Assembly: GCA_025923995.1 (NCBI GenBank)
Contig: JAICEW010000005.1
Coordinates: forward strand, 1-53,615
DNA length: 53,615 nucleotides
Reading direction: 5' to 3'
Source of the DNA: Vicinamibacteria bacterium
GTDB taxonomy: Bacteria > Acidobacteriota > Vicinamibacteria > Fen-336
The notes under the pieces were generated by a model. The model did no database searches and was not told the DNA's origin. It was given only the letters and a program-made list of their open reading frames with translations. Positions 44,394-51,927 of this stretch are shown here, piece after piece (the first letter of the stretch is position 1; the number at the start of each line of letters is the position of its first letter). The translations under genes were made by a program, and so were the position numbers.

Positions 44394-44987
44394 CGGGACC
44401 CGCGGGGGCGGCGGGAACGCGCGCGCGAGTGCCCCGTGCATCAGCGGATAGACGACCAGCGTCAGCCCGGCCACCATCAGCGCGACGTGGGTGATCGGCC
44501 CGCCCCAGGCGCGGTGGAGGATGGGGTCGGTGAACGCGTAGTTGATGTTCCCCTGGGGGCCGCACAGCCGGCCCGCGATCACCGCCAGCAGCGCGATCGC
44601 GCACTGCAGCGCGTACCCGCGCCGGTCGTAGCCCGTGCGCCTCAGCGCGGCCACCTGCGCCAGCGGGATGGCGACGTGGTACAGCGAGAGCAGCCGCGTG
44701 AACAGCGGCAGGCGCGCGTCCCACATGTACTGCGTGCCCCCGATCAGGTGATGGCCGGTGAGCAGGCGCGAGAGCACGTCGACGGTCCACACGGCGCTGA
44801 TGAGGGGCAGGCCGACCGCCTGGCTGGAGAGCAGCAGGACGTGGCTTCGCCACAGCGCCCAGGCGGTGAGCACGGCCGAGAGGTTGCACAGGAACACGAA
44901 GTTGGTGAGCGGGTAGGCGAGCGAGTAGGACGGGACGTAGACGAGCAGCCAGAGCAGGGCGAGCCAGCGCAGGACGGGCGGTGTCAG
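44382..44987 (-). CDS. Integral membrane protein of unknown function, probable CTG start
   Basis: 201 aa if it begins at the CTG whose last bases form the cyclase stop (CTGA). A later in-frame GTG (44897) would lose a full hydrophobic segment (LRWLALLWLLVYVPSYSLAYPL). About five transmembrane helices; conserved-looking patches include GGTQYMWD, LPLFTRLLSLYH and GPQGNINYAFTDP. It resembles uncharacterised 'membrane-associated' proteins with an NINY/NINW motif. AAGGG lies about ten bases before the CTG. Last gene of the FHA-NamZ-GGDEF operon. Confidence 0.65.
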   Translation of the reverse strand: MTPPVLRWLALLWLLVYVPSYSLAYPLTNFVFLCNLSAVLTAWALWRSHVLLLSSQAVGLPLISAVWTVDVLSRLLTGHHLIGGTQYMWDARLPLFTRLLSLYHVAIPLAQVAALRRTGYDRRGYALQCAIALLAVIAGRLCGPQGNINYAFTDPILHRAWGGPITHVALMVAGLTLVVYPLMHGALARAFPPPPRVPSAG

Positions 44988-46201
44988 GTGAGGTATCCCT
45001 TGTCCGCTCCCACGATCCGGTTGCGCCCGGCGGCCTTGGCCTCGTAGAGCGCGCGGTCCGCCACGCGCTGCAGGTCGAGGGCGCTGCGCGCGTCCTCGGG
45101 GAAGCAGGCGACGCCGCCCGAGATGGTGACGCGGCCCAGCGGCTGGCCCTCGCCGTGCCGGAAGTCGTGGGCCTCGACCGCGCGGCGCAGGTTCTCGGCG
45201 ATGCGCAGCGTCGTCTCCTTGCCGGCCCGCGGGTAGACCAGGACGAACTCCTCGCCGCCCGAGCGCGCGACCACGTCCTCACGCCGCACCGAGCTGCCCA
45301 GGATCAGGCCCAGCTCCTTCAGCACCGTGTCTCCCGCCAGGTGGCCGTTGCGGTCGTTGTAGTTCTTGAAGTGGTCGATGTCCAGCATCAGCAGGCCGAC
45401 CGTCTGGTTCCGCTCCTCCGCCTCGTGGATCTCGTGCGCGAGCCGGTTCTCGAAGTAGCGCTTGTTGTACACGCCCGTGAGCCCATCGCGCTCGGCGTCG
45501 TCCTGCGTGCGGGTCAGCCGCTTCACGTACCCCGTCGCCAGGCCCGTCAGCTCCGCCACCATCCGCAGCAGGCGCTTCTCGTCGCCCCGCCGGGAGCGCG
45601 CCGCGGCCATGCAGAGCAGGCCCACCAGCTCCTGGCCGTCCTCCACCGGCGCCACCACCTCGGCCTCCACGTCGCGCATGGCCGTCATCTCGAGGTGGCG
45701 GCGGACGGACGGCGTGAGGTTGCGGAAGTCGGCCTCGTCCATGGCCCGCCGGCTCTCGGCGGCGTGGCCCAGCCGGCCCTCGCCCAGCCCGATCTCGAGG
45801 CCGGGCTTGACGCCGCCGGGAAGCCCCTGGCCGACCGCGAGCGAGAGCGTGCGCCGCTCGGGATGGTAGAAGAAGAACGCGGACTGCGCGGGCTGGAAGA
45901 TCTGGTCGAGCAGCTTCAGGGCGAGCGGCGCGATCTGGCGCTGGCTGGTGGCGTCGAAGAGCTGCCGCAGCAGGCTGGGCAGCACCACGAAGACCTCGAG
46001 CTGGTCGCGCGAGCGGTTCTCGGCGTCCTCCAGCTGGCGGCGGAGCCGGCCGAGGATCTTCTCGGTGTCCGCCCGCTCGCGGTCCCGCAGCTCGCGATGA
46101 CGTCCGCGCCCGCCCGCGCCGCTGGCCATCGCCAGCAGCCAGCCGGCGAGAAGGGCCACGAACAGGGCCAGCGCCAGGGGAACGAGCTCGCGAGTCTCCA
46201 C
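44984..46201 (-). CDS. Diguanylate cyclase with GAF-like sensory domain
   Basis: 405 aa from GTG 46201, preferred because CCAGGAGT lies just upstream; a TTG at 46246 would add 15 residues before the membrane helix. One transmembrane helix (~6-26), a coiled coil, a GAF domain (~70-225), then GGDEF with active site GGEEF preceded by I-site RRED at five residues. Predicted c-di-GMP synthase with product inhibition. It sits between a muramidase and a membrane protein, in an operon headed by an FHA protein. Confidence 0.9.
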   Translation of the reverse strand: METRELVPLALALFVALLAGWLLAMASGAGGRGRHRELRDRERADTEKILGRLRRQLEDAENRSRDQLEVFVVLPSLLRQLFDATSQRQIAPLALKLLDQIFQPAQSAFFFYHPERRTLSLAVGQGLPGGVKPGLEIGLGEGRLGHAAESRRAMDEADFRNLTPSVRRHLEMTAMRDVEAEVVAPVEDGQELVGLLCMAAARSRRGDEKRLLRMVAELTGLATGYVKRLTRTQDDAERDGLTGVYNKRYFENRLAHEIHEAEERNQTVGLLMLDIDHFKNYNDRNGHLAGDTVLKELGLILGSSVRREDVVARSGGEEFVLVYPRAGKETTLRIAENLRRAVEAHDFRHGEGQPLGRVTISGGVACFPEDARSALDLQRVADRALYEAKAAGRNRIVGADKGYLT

Positions 46202-46273
46202 CGCGTACTCCTGGCTTCTCCAGGGCGAGAGCGCTCGACGTCGCAAACGGAGGGAGGCCGATTGTAGCAGCTC

Positions 46274-46302
46274 GTACAGCAGGAACTAGTACAGCAGGAA
46301 CT
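46274..46302. repeat. 15-bp period tandem duplication across the NamZ stop codon
   Basis: GTACAGCAGGAACT occurs at 46274-46287 and again at 46289-46302 with one base between. On the minus strand the last codons FLLY-stop are repeated immediately after the stop as FLLY without a stop. Confidence 0.9.
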
Positions 46303-47473
46303 CCGAGCAGCGGCGCCGGAAGCGCCGGACCTCCTCCTGCCAGGCGGGGACGAGCTTCTTGACGCCGGCTCCGGACTCGATCGCGAGGCGGACGCCGTCG
46401 GTCCCGCAGAGGATGTCGATCGGCCGCTTGATGTGCTCGTACTCGTAGGGAGGGTCGCGCCAGAGGAACCGCCGCTCGTCCTGGGCCCGCGCGGCCTCGA
46501 TCAGCAGCAGGTAGGTGAGCCACGCGGAGAAGCGCTTGCGGTCGGTGACGTGCACCTGCACGCCGCCGCAGAGCCGGCCCGCGTGCTTCTGGAAGGTCGG
46601 CGTGAAGTACACCGGGCGGAAGGCCACGCCCGGCAGCTTCTGGGACGCGAGCGCACGGGCCAGCTTCCAGGGGTCGAGCCAGGGCGCGCCCACCAGCTCG
46701 AAGGGGCGCGTCGTGCCGCGCCCCTCGGAGAGGTTGGTCCCCTCCACCAGGCACGCGCCAGGGTAGACCCAGGCGGTGTCGGGCGTCGGCATGTTGGGCG
46801 ACGGCAGGACCCAGGCCTGGCCCGTGTCCTCGTACGCCATCTCGCGCCGCCAGCCGCGCATGCGCACGACCTTGAGGTCGACCTCGAGCCGGCGCTCCTT
46901 GCGGAACAGCAGCGCCAGCTCGCCCACCGTCATGCCGTGGCGCGTCGCCAGCGGGTGCAGGCCGACGAACGACGCGAACGCCGGGTCCAGCACGTTGCCG
47001 TCCACGGCGGCGCCGCCCAGGGGGTTGGGCCGGTCCAGCACCAGCAGGCGCCGGCCGTGCTGCGCGCACGCCTCCATGGCGTGCAGCATCGTGTAGATGA
47101 ACGTGTAGTAGCGCGAGCCCACGTCCTGCACGTCGAAGACGAGCGTGTCGATCCCCGACAGCATGGAGTGGGTCGGAACCCGCGTGCGCCCGTAGAGGCT
47201 GTGCACGGGCAGGCCGGTGCGCGGGTCGCGGCTGTCCTCCACCTCCACCAGGTCCTGCGCGTCCGCCCAGATGCCGTGCTCGGGCCCGAACAGGGCCACC
47301 AGCTTGAAGCCGCGCGTCCCGTGCATCGCGAGCGAGGCGTGGGTCAGGTCGCGCGTCACCGACGTCGGGTTCGCGACGAGGCCGAGGCGCTGGCCGCGCA
47401 CGGCGGCCGGCCTCGCCAGCAGCGACTCCAGACCGGTGGTGACGCGAGTGGCTCGTCGGGGCTTCTGGATCAC
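46286..47473 (-). CDS. DUF1343/NamZ-type exo-beta-N-acetylmuramidase-like protein
   Basis: 395 aa, GTG start set by GTGA overlap with the FHA gene. The whole length matches the DUF1343/NamZ family (GH171): LGLVANPTSV, FGPEHG at 62-67, VFDVQDVGSRYYTFIYTM, LDRPNPLGG, EGTNLSEGRGT, and the terminal FLLY. Characterised NamZ enzymes release N-acetylmuramic acid from peptidoglycan fragments. No signal peptide is visible, so it may act on imported muropeptides in the cytoplasm, unlike secreted relatives. A 15-bp duplication spans its stop. Confidence 0.85.
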   Translation of the reverse strand: MIQKPRRATRVTTGLESLLARPAAVRGQRLGLVANPTSVTRDLTHASLAMHGTRGFKLVALFGPEHGIWADAQDLVEVEDSRDPRTGLPVHSLYGRTRVPTHSMLSGIDTLVFDVQDVGSRYYTFIYTMLHAMEACAQHGRRLLVLDRPNPLGGAAVDGNVLDPAFASFVGLHPLATRHGMTVGELALLFRKERRLEVDLKVVRMRGWRREMAYEDTGQAWVLPSPNMPTPDTAWVYPGACLVEGTNLSEGRGTTRPFELVGAPWLDPWKLARALASQKLPGVAFRPVYFTPTFQKHAGRLCGGVQVHVTDRKRFSAWLTYLLLIEAARAQDERRFLWRDPPYEYEHIKRPIDILCGTDGVRLAIESGAGVKKLVPAWQEEVRRFRRRCSEFLLY

Positions 47474-49902
47474 TCGAGGTAGCGCAGGCTGACGCGGCCG
47501 GCGGGTGCGCCACCCGCCGCCTGGATGGTGCCCTCGAGCTGCGTGCCGTTGACCTTGCCCTGGACCTTCCGGGGCGCCTGCCCGCCGGACAGGGTGAAGC
47601 TCAGCACGCCACCCGCGTACGCCACGTCGCGCAGGGGAGTGTTCATCACGATGCCGCCCACCCTCGTGCTCATCGTGCCCACCAGGTTCGCGCCGTCGAG
47701 CCGCAGGTCCAGCGAGAGCGGCCGCGCGGGCGATCCCGTCTCCTGCATCGTGCCCTGCCAGCGGCCGGCCACCGCGGCGGAGGCGATGGCGCCGCCGCGC
47801 GTCGGCAGCACGAGCGCCATCTCGCGGAACGCCTTGGCGATGGTCCAGGTGGGAGGGCTGACCAGGTTGGTGGGCACGCCCTTGCCCCCACCGATCTTCC
47901 GCTCGGCCTCCGAGTAGAGGTCCAGCAGGACCTTGCCCCGCGGCGACAGCTCGACCACGCGGCTCGGCCGCTCGCCCTTCGCGAAGAGCACGAACGCGTC
48001 CTGGAGCAGCGCGGCCCAGTACGAGGCGACGGCCGGCAGGCCGGCGAACGTGCCGGTCATGGCGGGATCGAGCGGCTTGGTGTAGCCGGTCGCGTCCGAC
48101 GGCGTCACCACCACCAGCGGGTCGGCCTGTCCCGCCACCGCCACCCCGAAACCGCGGACCTCGAAGCGCGGGTCCTTCCCCACCAGCGCGTTGAGCGTGC
48201 CCGCCAGGGCCGTGGCCCGCTCGCCGACCGATGGCGAGGACCCGCGTCCGGTCAGGAGCAGCAGCGGGCCGACTTCGGTCGCGACGAACGCGTGCTCCCC
48301 GGTGGCGTCGCCCTCGACCGCGGTGCCGAAGAACTTCAGCTTGTAGACGCCCTGCGCCGGGCGCGTGATGTTGAAGATGACCGTGTCCCCGGACGTGCTC
48401 GCGGCGCGCTTGACGATCACCGGCGCGTCGACACGGTTGAGCGCGCTGCGTGGCGCGGGCACCACCACCGCCAGCTCGGAGGACGTCGCGCTCAGCACGA
48501 GCGCGGGGTCGTCGCCGAACGACACCTGGTTTCCTCCCAGGGCGTCGTCGAAGCCTCGCCCCTTCACGACCACGCGGTCGCCCGGCACCCCCGCGCGCGG
48601 CGTGACCTCGGTCACCAGCGGCAGGCGGCCCAGGTAGAGGTCGAACGGCTTGGACGCGCTCGCGCTGGTCCTGGCCACGACCGGCACGCTCAGGCCCTCG
48701 ACCACCACCGGGATCTTGGGGACCTTGAACCGCACGCGGCCGTTCGCGTTCTCGTCGATCGTGGCCGCGACCCCCGACACGGTGATCGTGAGGCCCTGGG
48801 CGGGCAGGTTCGCTCCCACCAGCACCACCGTGTTCCCCGGCAGCGCCACCTCCGGCTCGAGCGCGGTGATGCGCAGCGCGCCGGGCGGTCCCGCCTCCTC
48901 GGCCGCCTTCGATTCGCCGGGAGCCGCGGGAGCCGCCGACCGTCCCCGCATCATCCAGTACCCGCCGGCCGCGAGCGCGAGGACCAGCGCGCCGCCTCCG
49001 GCGAGCAGCAGGGCCTTGGAGGGGGGACCGCTGGGCCTGGCCACCTTGGGCGGCTTCACGCGTCCGAGCCGCTTGAGCTTGGGCTCGGCGGGCGCCGCTT
49101 CCGCGTCGTCGAACACGACCGCCGGGGACGGCTCGCGGTCGCCCGCGATCGAGGGCAGCTCGGGCGCGTAGTCGGGCTTCGGACGCGGGCGCTCGCCGAT
49201 CGAAGGCAGCGGGGGCGGTGCCGCCGCGGCGGGCGGCGGGGCGTGCACCACCTTCGGCGCGGGCGGTGGCGGGGCAGGCTCAAGTGGCGGCGCGGCGCGC
49301 GGCGGTGGCGGCGGCGGCTCGGGCGCGCGGCGGATGGTCTGCGCGTCCGCCAGCGTCGGCGGCGGAGGCTTCGTCGGTGGCGGCTCGTCGATGACGAACA
49401 CCTCGTCCGGTGGCGGGATGAAGCCGATCTCCTCGACTTCCGGCTCGGGCGCGAACACGATCGGCTCCGGCTCGGGCATGGTGACCGCGGGCGCCAGCAC
49501 CACCGGCTCGTCCGCCGCCGGGGCGGCGAACGAGATCGTCTGCGCCTCCGCTACTTCCGCGGGGACGCGCACCAGGATCTTCACGGTGTTGCGGGACCCG
49601 GGCGGTCCCAGGCACACGCGGTCGCCGTCCTCGAGCGGATGGTCCGCGCCGATGCGCTCCCCGTTGACGTAGGTGCCGGTGCTGCTGCCCTCGTCCGAGA
49701 GGAAGACGCCGCGGTCCTCCCAGAGGACGCGCGCGTGGTGGGAGTCCACGTTGCCGCCCTCCACGCGCAGGTGGCAGTCCCGGCCGCTCCCGAGCACCTT
49801 CTCGATGCCGGGCGACTCCAGGACGAGCGTCGTCCCGTCGAGCGCGGAGCCGGTCACGATCAGGACGGGAAGATGCGGATCCCGAAGCGGGTCGTCGATC
49901 AC
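47470..49902 (-). CDS. FHA-domain membrane protein with IPT/TIG-like domains
   Basis: 810 aa from a GTG with GGGGGA upstream. N-terminal FHA domain (~14-113) with phosphothreonine-binding residues R41 (GSGRDC), the SHHARV motif and N80 in STGTYVNG. A long acidic, Pro-rich linker (~120-290), a transmembrane helix (~295-317), then two IPT/TIG-like Ig domains (about 345-520) and a C-terminal beta domain. Topology: cytoplasmic FHA, periplasmic C-terminus. It may link Ser/Thr kinase signalling to the envelope; the kinase at 23130 is one possible partner. First gene of the operon that includes NamZ and a diguanylate cyclase. Confidence 0.85.
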   Translation of the reverse strand: MIDDPLRDPHLPVLIVTGSALDGTTLVLESPGIEKVLGSGRDCHLRVEGGNVDSHHARVLWEDRGVFLSDEGSSTGTYVNGERIGADHPLEDGDRVCLGPPGSRNTVKILVRVPAEVAEAQTISFAAPAADEPVVLAPAVTMPEPEPIVFAPEPEVEEIGFIPPPDEVFVIDEPPPTKPPPPTLADAQTIRRAPEPPPPPPRAAPPLEPAPPPPAPKVVHAPPPAAAAPPPLPSIGERPRPKPDYAPELPSIAGDREPSPAVVFDDAEAAPAEPKLKRLGRVKPPKVARPSGPPSKALLLAGGGALVLALAAGGYWMMRGRSAAPAAPGESKAAEEAGPPGALRITALEPEVALPGNTVVLVGANLPAQGLTITVSGVAATIDENANGRVRFKVPKIPVVVEGLSVPVVARTSASASKPFDLYLGRLPLVTEVTPRAGVPGDRVVVKGRGFDDALGGNQVSFGDDPALVLSATSSELAVVVPAPRSALNRVDAPVIVKRAASTSGDTVIFNITRPAQGVYKLKFFGTAVEGDATGEHAFVATEVGPLLLLTGRGSSPSVGERATALAGTLNALVGKDPRFEVRGFGVAVAGQADPLVVVTPSDATGYTKPLDPAMTGTFAGLPAVASYWAALLQDAFVLFAKGERPSRVVELSPRGKVLLDLYSEAERKIGGGKGVPTNLVSPPTWTIAKAFREMALVLPTRGGAIASAAVAGRWQGTMQETGSPARPLSLDLRLDGANLVGTMSTRVGGIVMNTPLRDVAYAGGVLSFTLSGGQAPRKVQGKVNGTQLEGTIQAAGGAPAGRVSLRYLE

Positions 49903-49942
49903 GGGATCCCCCGGCTGAGGGCGGACACGATCAGTGCCACGG

Positions 49943-49972
49943 ATATAAGCACAGGCCCGGAAACCGTGTCAA
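49943..49972 (-). promoter_or_regulatory. Sigma70-type promoter for the FHA operon
   Basis: On the minus strand TTGACA (49967-49972), 18-base spacer, TTATAT (49943-49948), giving a leader of about 35 bases to GTG 49902. The -35 is a perfect match. Confidence 0.65.
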
Positions 49973-49994
49973 CGCAAGCGGCTAGAGCCTCTCG

Positions 49995-50024
49995 TTGACA
50001 GCGCCGCGCGGCGGGTGCTAGCGT
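49995..50024 (+). promoter_or_regulatory. Sigma70-type promoter for the PilZ operon
   Basis: TTGACA (49995-50000), 18-base spacer, TAGCGT (50019-50024), leader of roughly 22 bases to ATG 50054. The -35 boxes of this and the opposing promoter are 22 bases apart, back to back. Confidence 0.6.
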
Positions 50025-50053
50025 CGTTTTCGCCCTTCTTGGCCCAAACGCAC

Positions 50054-50494
50054 ATGTTCAAGGCGGCCCCTTCCGACTCCCCGGAGACCGCGGCATCCGA
50101 CGAGGTCCTGGACAAGGTCCGCATCCCCTTCATCCAGCGGGCCGCGCTGCTGCATCCGCAGGGCGAGGAGCCCTTGTTCCTGGTGGACCTCGCGCTCGCG
50201 GGCGCGTTCGCGGAGCGCGCCGAGCCGCTGCCGGCCGGCGCGCGGGTCCGGCTGCGCTTCCGCCTTCCGGGGAACGAGATCCCGGTCGTGGTGGGCTGCC
50301 GCGTGGCCTGGTCGAACCCGAAGGCCGGCCGCCTGGTCACCAAGGCGCTCCCGGCCGGGGTCGGCCTGGAGTTCGTGGACATGGCGGCGCCGGACCACGC
50401 CCGCCTGCGCGCCTACCTTTCCGACTACCTCAAGGGCGGCCTGCGCCGCTTCCATCGGCCGTGGCCGCCGATGAGCGGGGAGAGTGATCCATGA
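50054..50494 (+). CDS. PilZ-like domain protein with degenerate c-di-GMP motifs
   Basis: 146 aa. The fold pattern fits PilZ (VDLALAGAFAE, LPAGARVRLRFRLP, GCRVAWSNP, GVGLEFVDM). The c-di-GMP signatures are degenerate: the RxxxR pair is R23 and R29 with five residues between, and the DxSxxG motif is D45-L-A-L-A-G50, with Ala for Ser. It may bind c-di-GMP weakly, or act by protein contacts. The start is ATG 50054 after the promoter; ATGA overlap with the CBS gene. Confidence 0.72.
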   Translation: MFKAAPSDSPETAASDEVLDKVRIPFIQRAALLHPQGEEPLFLVDLALAGAFAERAEPLPAGARVRLRFRLPGNEIPVVVGCRVAWSNPKAGRLVTKALPAGVGLEFVDMAAPDHARLRAYLSDYLKGGLRRFHRPWPPMSGESDP

Positions 50495-50940
50495 AGACGA
50501 TCGGCTCCCTGGTGGCGGACCGCGAGATCTACCACCTGTCGTCGGACCTCAGCGTGCGGGAGGCGTCGCGGTACATGACCGAGCGGCGCGTCGGCGCCGC
50601 GTCGGTGCTGGAGGGCGCGCGGCTGGTCGGGATCCTCTCCGAGCGCGACATCATGGGCCGCGTGGTGGCCAAGGGCCTCGACCCCGACCGCACGCGCGTG
50701 GGCGATGTGATGACGCGGGACCTCGTCGTCGCCAGCGCCGCCGACACGCACGAGGACGGCCTGCGCAAGATGAAGCAGGCCGGCTGCCGGCACCTGCCGG
50801 TGGTCGAGGGGGACCGGCTGGTCGGCATGGTGGCGCAGCGGGACCTGCTGCAGATCGACCTCACGGAGAAGGACGAGGAGATCCGCTGGCTGAACGCGTA
50901 CATCCACTTCATCCCGCCGGTCAAGGAAGGGACCTCGTAA
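50491..50940 (+). CDS. CBS-domain pair protein
   Basis: 149 aa composed of two CBS motifs (about 5-60 and 68-125; GILSERDIMGRVVAKG and GMVAQRDLLQID are the conserved ends). Stand-alone CBS pairs bind adenosine nucleotides such as AMP, ATP or SAM and regulate partner proteins. Start set by ATGA overlap with the PilZ gene, so the two are probably cotranslated. Partner unknown. Confidence 0.9.
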   Translation: MKTIGSLVADREIYHLSSDLSVREASRYMTERRVGAASVLEGARLVGILSERDIMGRVVAKGLDPDRTRVGDVMTRDLVVASAADTHEDGLRKMKQAGCRHLPVVEGDRLVGMVAQRDLLQIDLTEKDEEIRWLNAYIHFIPPVKEGTS

Positions 50941-50947
50941 GCCCCGC

Positions 50948-51643
50948 TTGCCGGCCGTCCGCGTCGTCCTGGTCCGCCCCGAGCTGCCCGCGAACATCGG
51001 CGCCTGCGCGCGTGTGGCGCGCAACACCGGCCTGGCCGGCCTCGACCTCGTCGAGCCGGGCGACTGGCGCACCGTCGACTGCTGGCGGACCGCGTGGGGC
51101 GCGCACGAGGTGCTCGAGGACGCGCGCGTGTTCGACGACCTGGCCTCGGCGGTGTCGGATGCGCGCTACGTCGCGGCGCTCGCCGGCCGGCCGCGTCCGG
51201 GATCGGTTCCGCTCGACGTGCGCGAGATGGCTCTCGAGGTGCAGGCGCTGGGCGGGGACGGCCACGCGGCGCTCGTGTTCGGCACGGAGTCCACCGGGCT
51301 GACCCAGGCGGAGATGGCCCTCTGCGGCCGCCTCGTGCGCATCCCGAGCCATCCCGCCCAGCCGTCCCTGAACCTATCGCACGCGGTGGCGATCGCCGCC
51401 TACGAGGTGTTCCGCGCGGCCGCGCCGCGCGTGGTGTCGCGGCCCCGCCCGGCGACGCACGGCGAGAAGGAGAAGATGCTCGCGCTGCTGCGTGAGGGCC
51501 TGCTGGCCGCGCGGGCGCTGCCCGAGGCGAACACGGAGGGCTTCTTCGAGGACTGGCACGCGCTGTTCCAGCGCATGGACCTCACGCCGAAGGAGCTCTC
51601 CCTGCTCGAGCACCTCGCGCGCAAGCTGGCGCAGCGGCGATGA
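50948..51643 (+). CDS. SPOUT-class RNA methyltransferase (TrmH/TrmJ family)
   Basis: 231 aa from TTG 50948, seven bases after the CBS stop; no ATG/GTG fits before the first conserved strand. SpoU/TrmJ motifs: VRPELPANIGACARVARNTG (motif 1), LVFGTESTGLT (motif 2), IPSHPAQPSLNLSHAVAIAAYE (motif 3), the trefoil-knot SAM site. Members 2'-O-methylate tRNA at position 32 or rRNA; the specific target is not determined. A short C-terminal helical extension resembles TrmJ. Confidence 0.88.
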   Translation: MPAVRVVLVRPELPANIGACARVARNTGLAGLDLVEPGDWRTVDCWRTAWGAHEVLEDARVFDDLASAVSDARYVAALAGRPRPGSVPLDVREMALEVQALGGDGHAALVFGTESTGLTQAEMALCGRLVRIPSHPAQPSLNLSHAVAIAAYEVFRAAAPRVVSRPRPATHGEKEKMLALLREGLLAARALPEANTEGFFEDWHALFQRMDLTPKELSLLEHLARKLAQRR

Positions 51644-51891
51644 AGGTCCAGGAGCCGTTCGCCGACGTGGAGCTGCTGAGCGACGGGCTCTCGCTGCCGG
51701 ACCTCAAGTGGCGCGAGCTGCTGTTCATCGGCGCGCTGAGGGCGGACGGCGCGGAGTACGTCCGCGACGCGTCCCGACCGCTGCCGCCGTTCGTGCTGCC
51801 CGACCTGTTCCCGGAGGGGGTCCGATTCCGGATCGCCTCCCGGGACGGCAAGCGCGTGAGCCTGCAGCGGCTTCCGGGCGGTCCTGTATAA
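51640..51891 (+). CDS. Small protein of unknown function
   Basis: 83 aa, ATG overlapping the methyltransferase stop (ATGA). It contains PFADVELLSDGLSLPDLKWREL and a Pro-rich PLPPFVLPDLFPEGVRFRI segment, with no signal peptide or membrane helix. The coupling junction and absence of a competing frame support it as real. Its stop codon lies inside the TATAAT of the next promoter. No family recognised. Confidence 0.6.
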   Translation: MKVQEPFADVELLSDGLSLPDLKWRELLFIGALRADGAEYVRDASRPLPPFVLPDLFPEGVRFRIASRDGKRVSLQRLPGGPV

Positions 51892-51892
51892 T
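51887..51892 (+). promoter_or_regulatory. -10 element TATAAT for the PcnB-like gene
   Basis: Consensus TATAAT overlapping the TAA stop of the preceding small gene. It gives a leader of about 30 bases that includes GGGAG four bases before ATG 51928. No clear -35. Confidence 0.55.
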
Positions 51893-51927
51893 CCCGCGCC
51901 TCGGCCCACAATCAACCCTGGGAGCAG

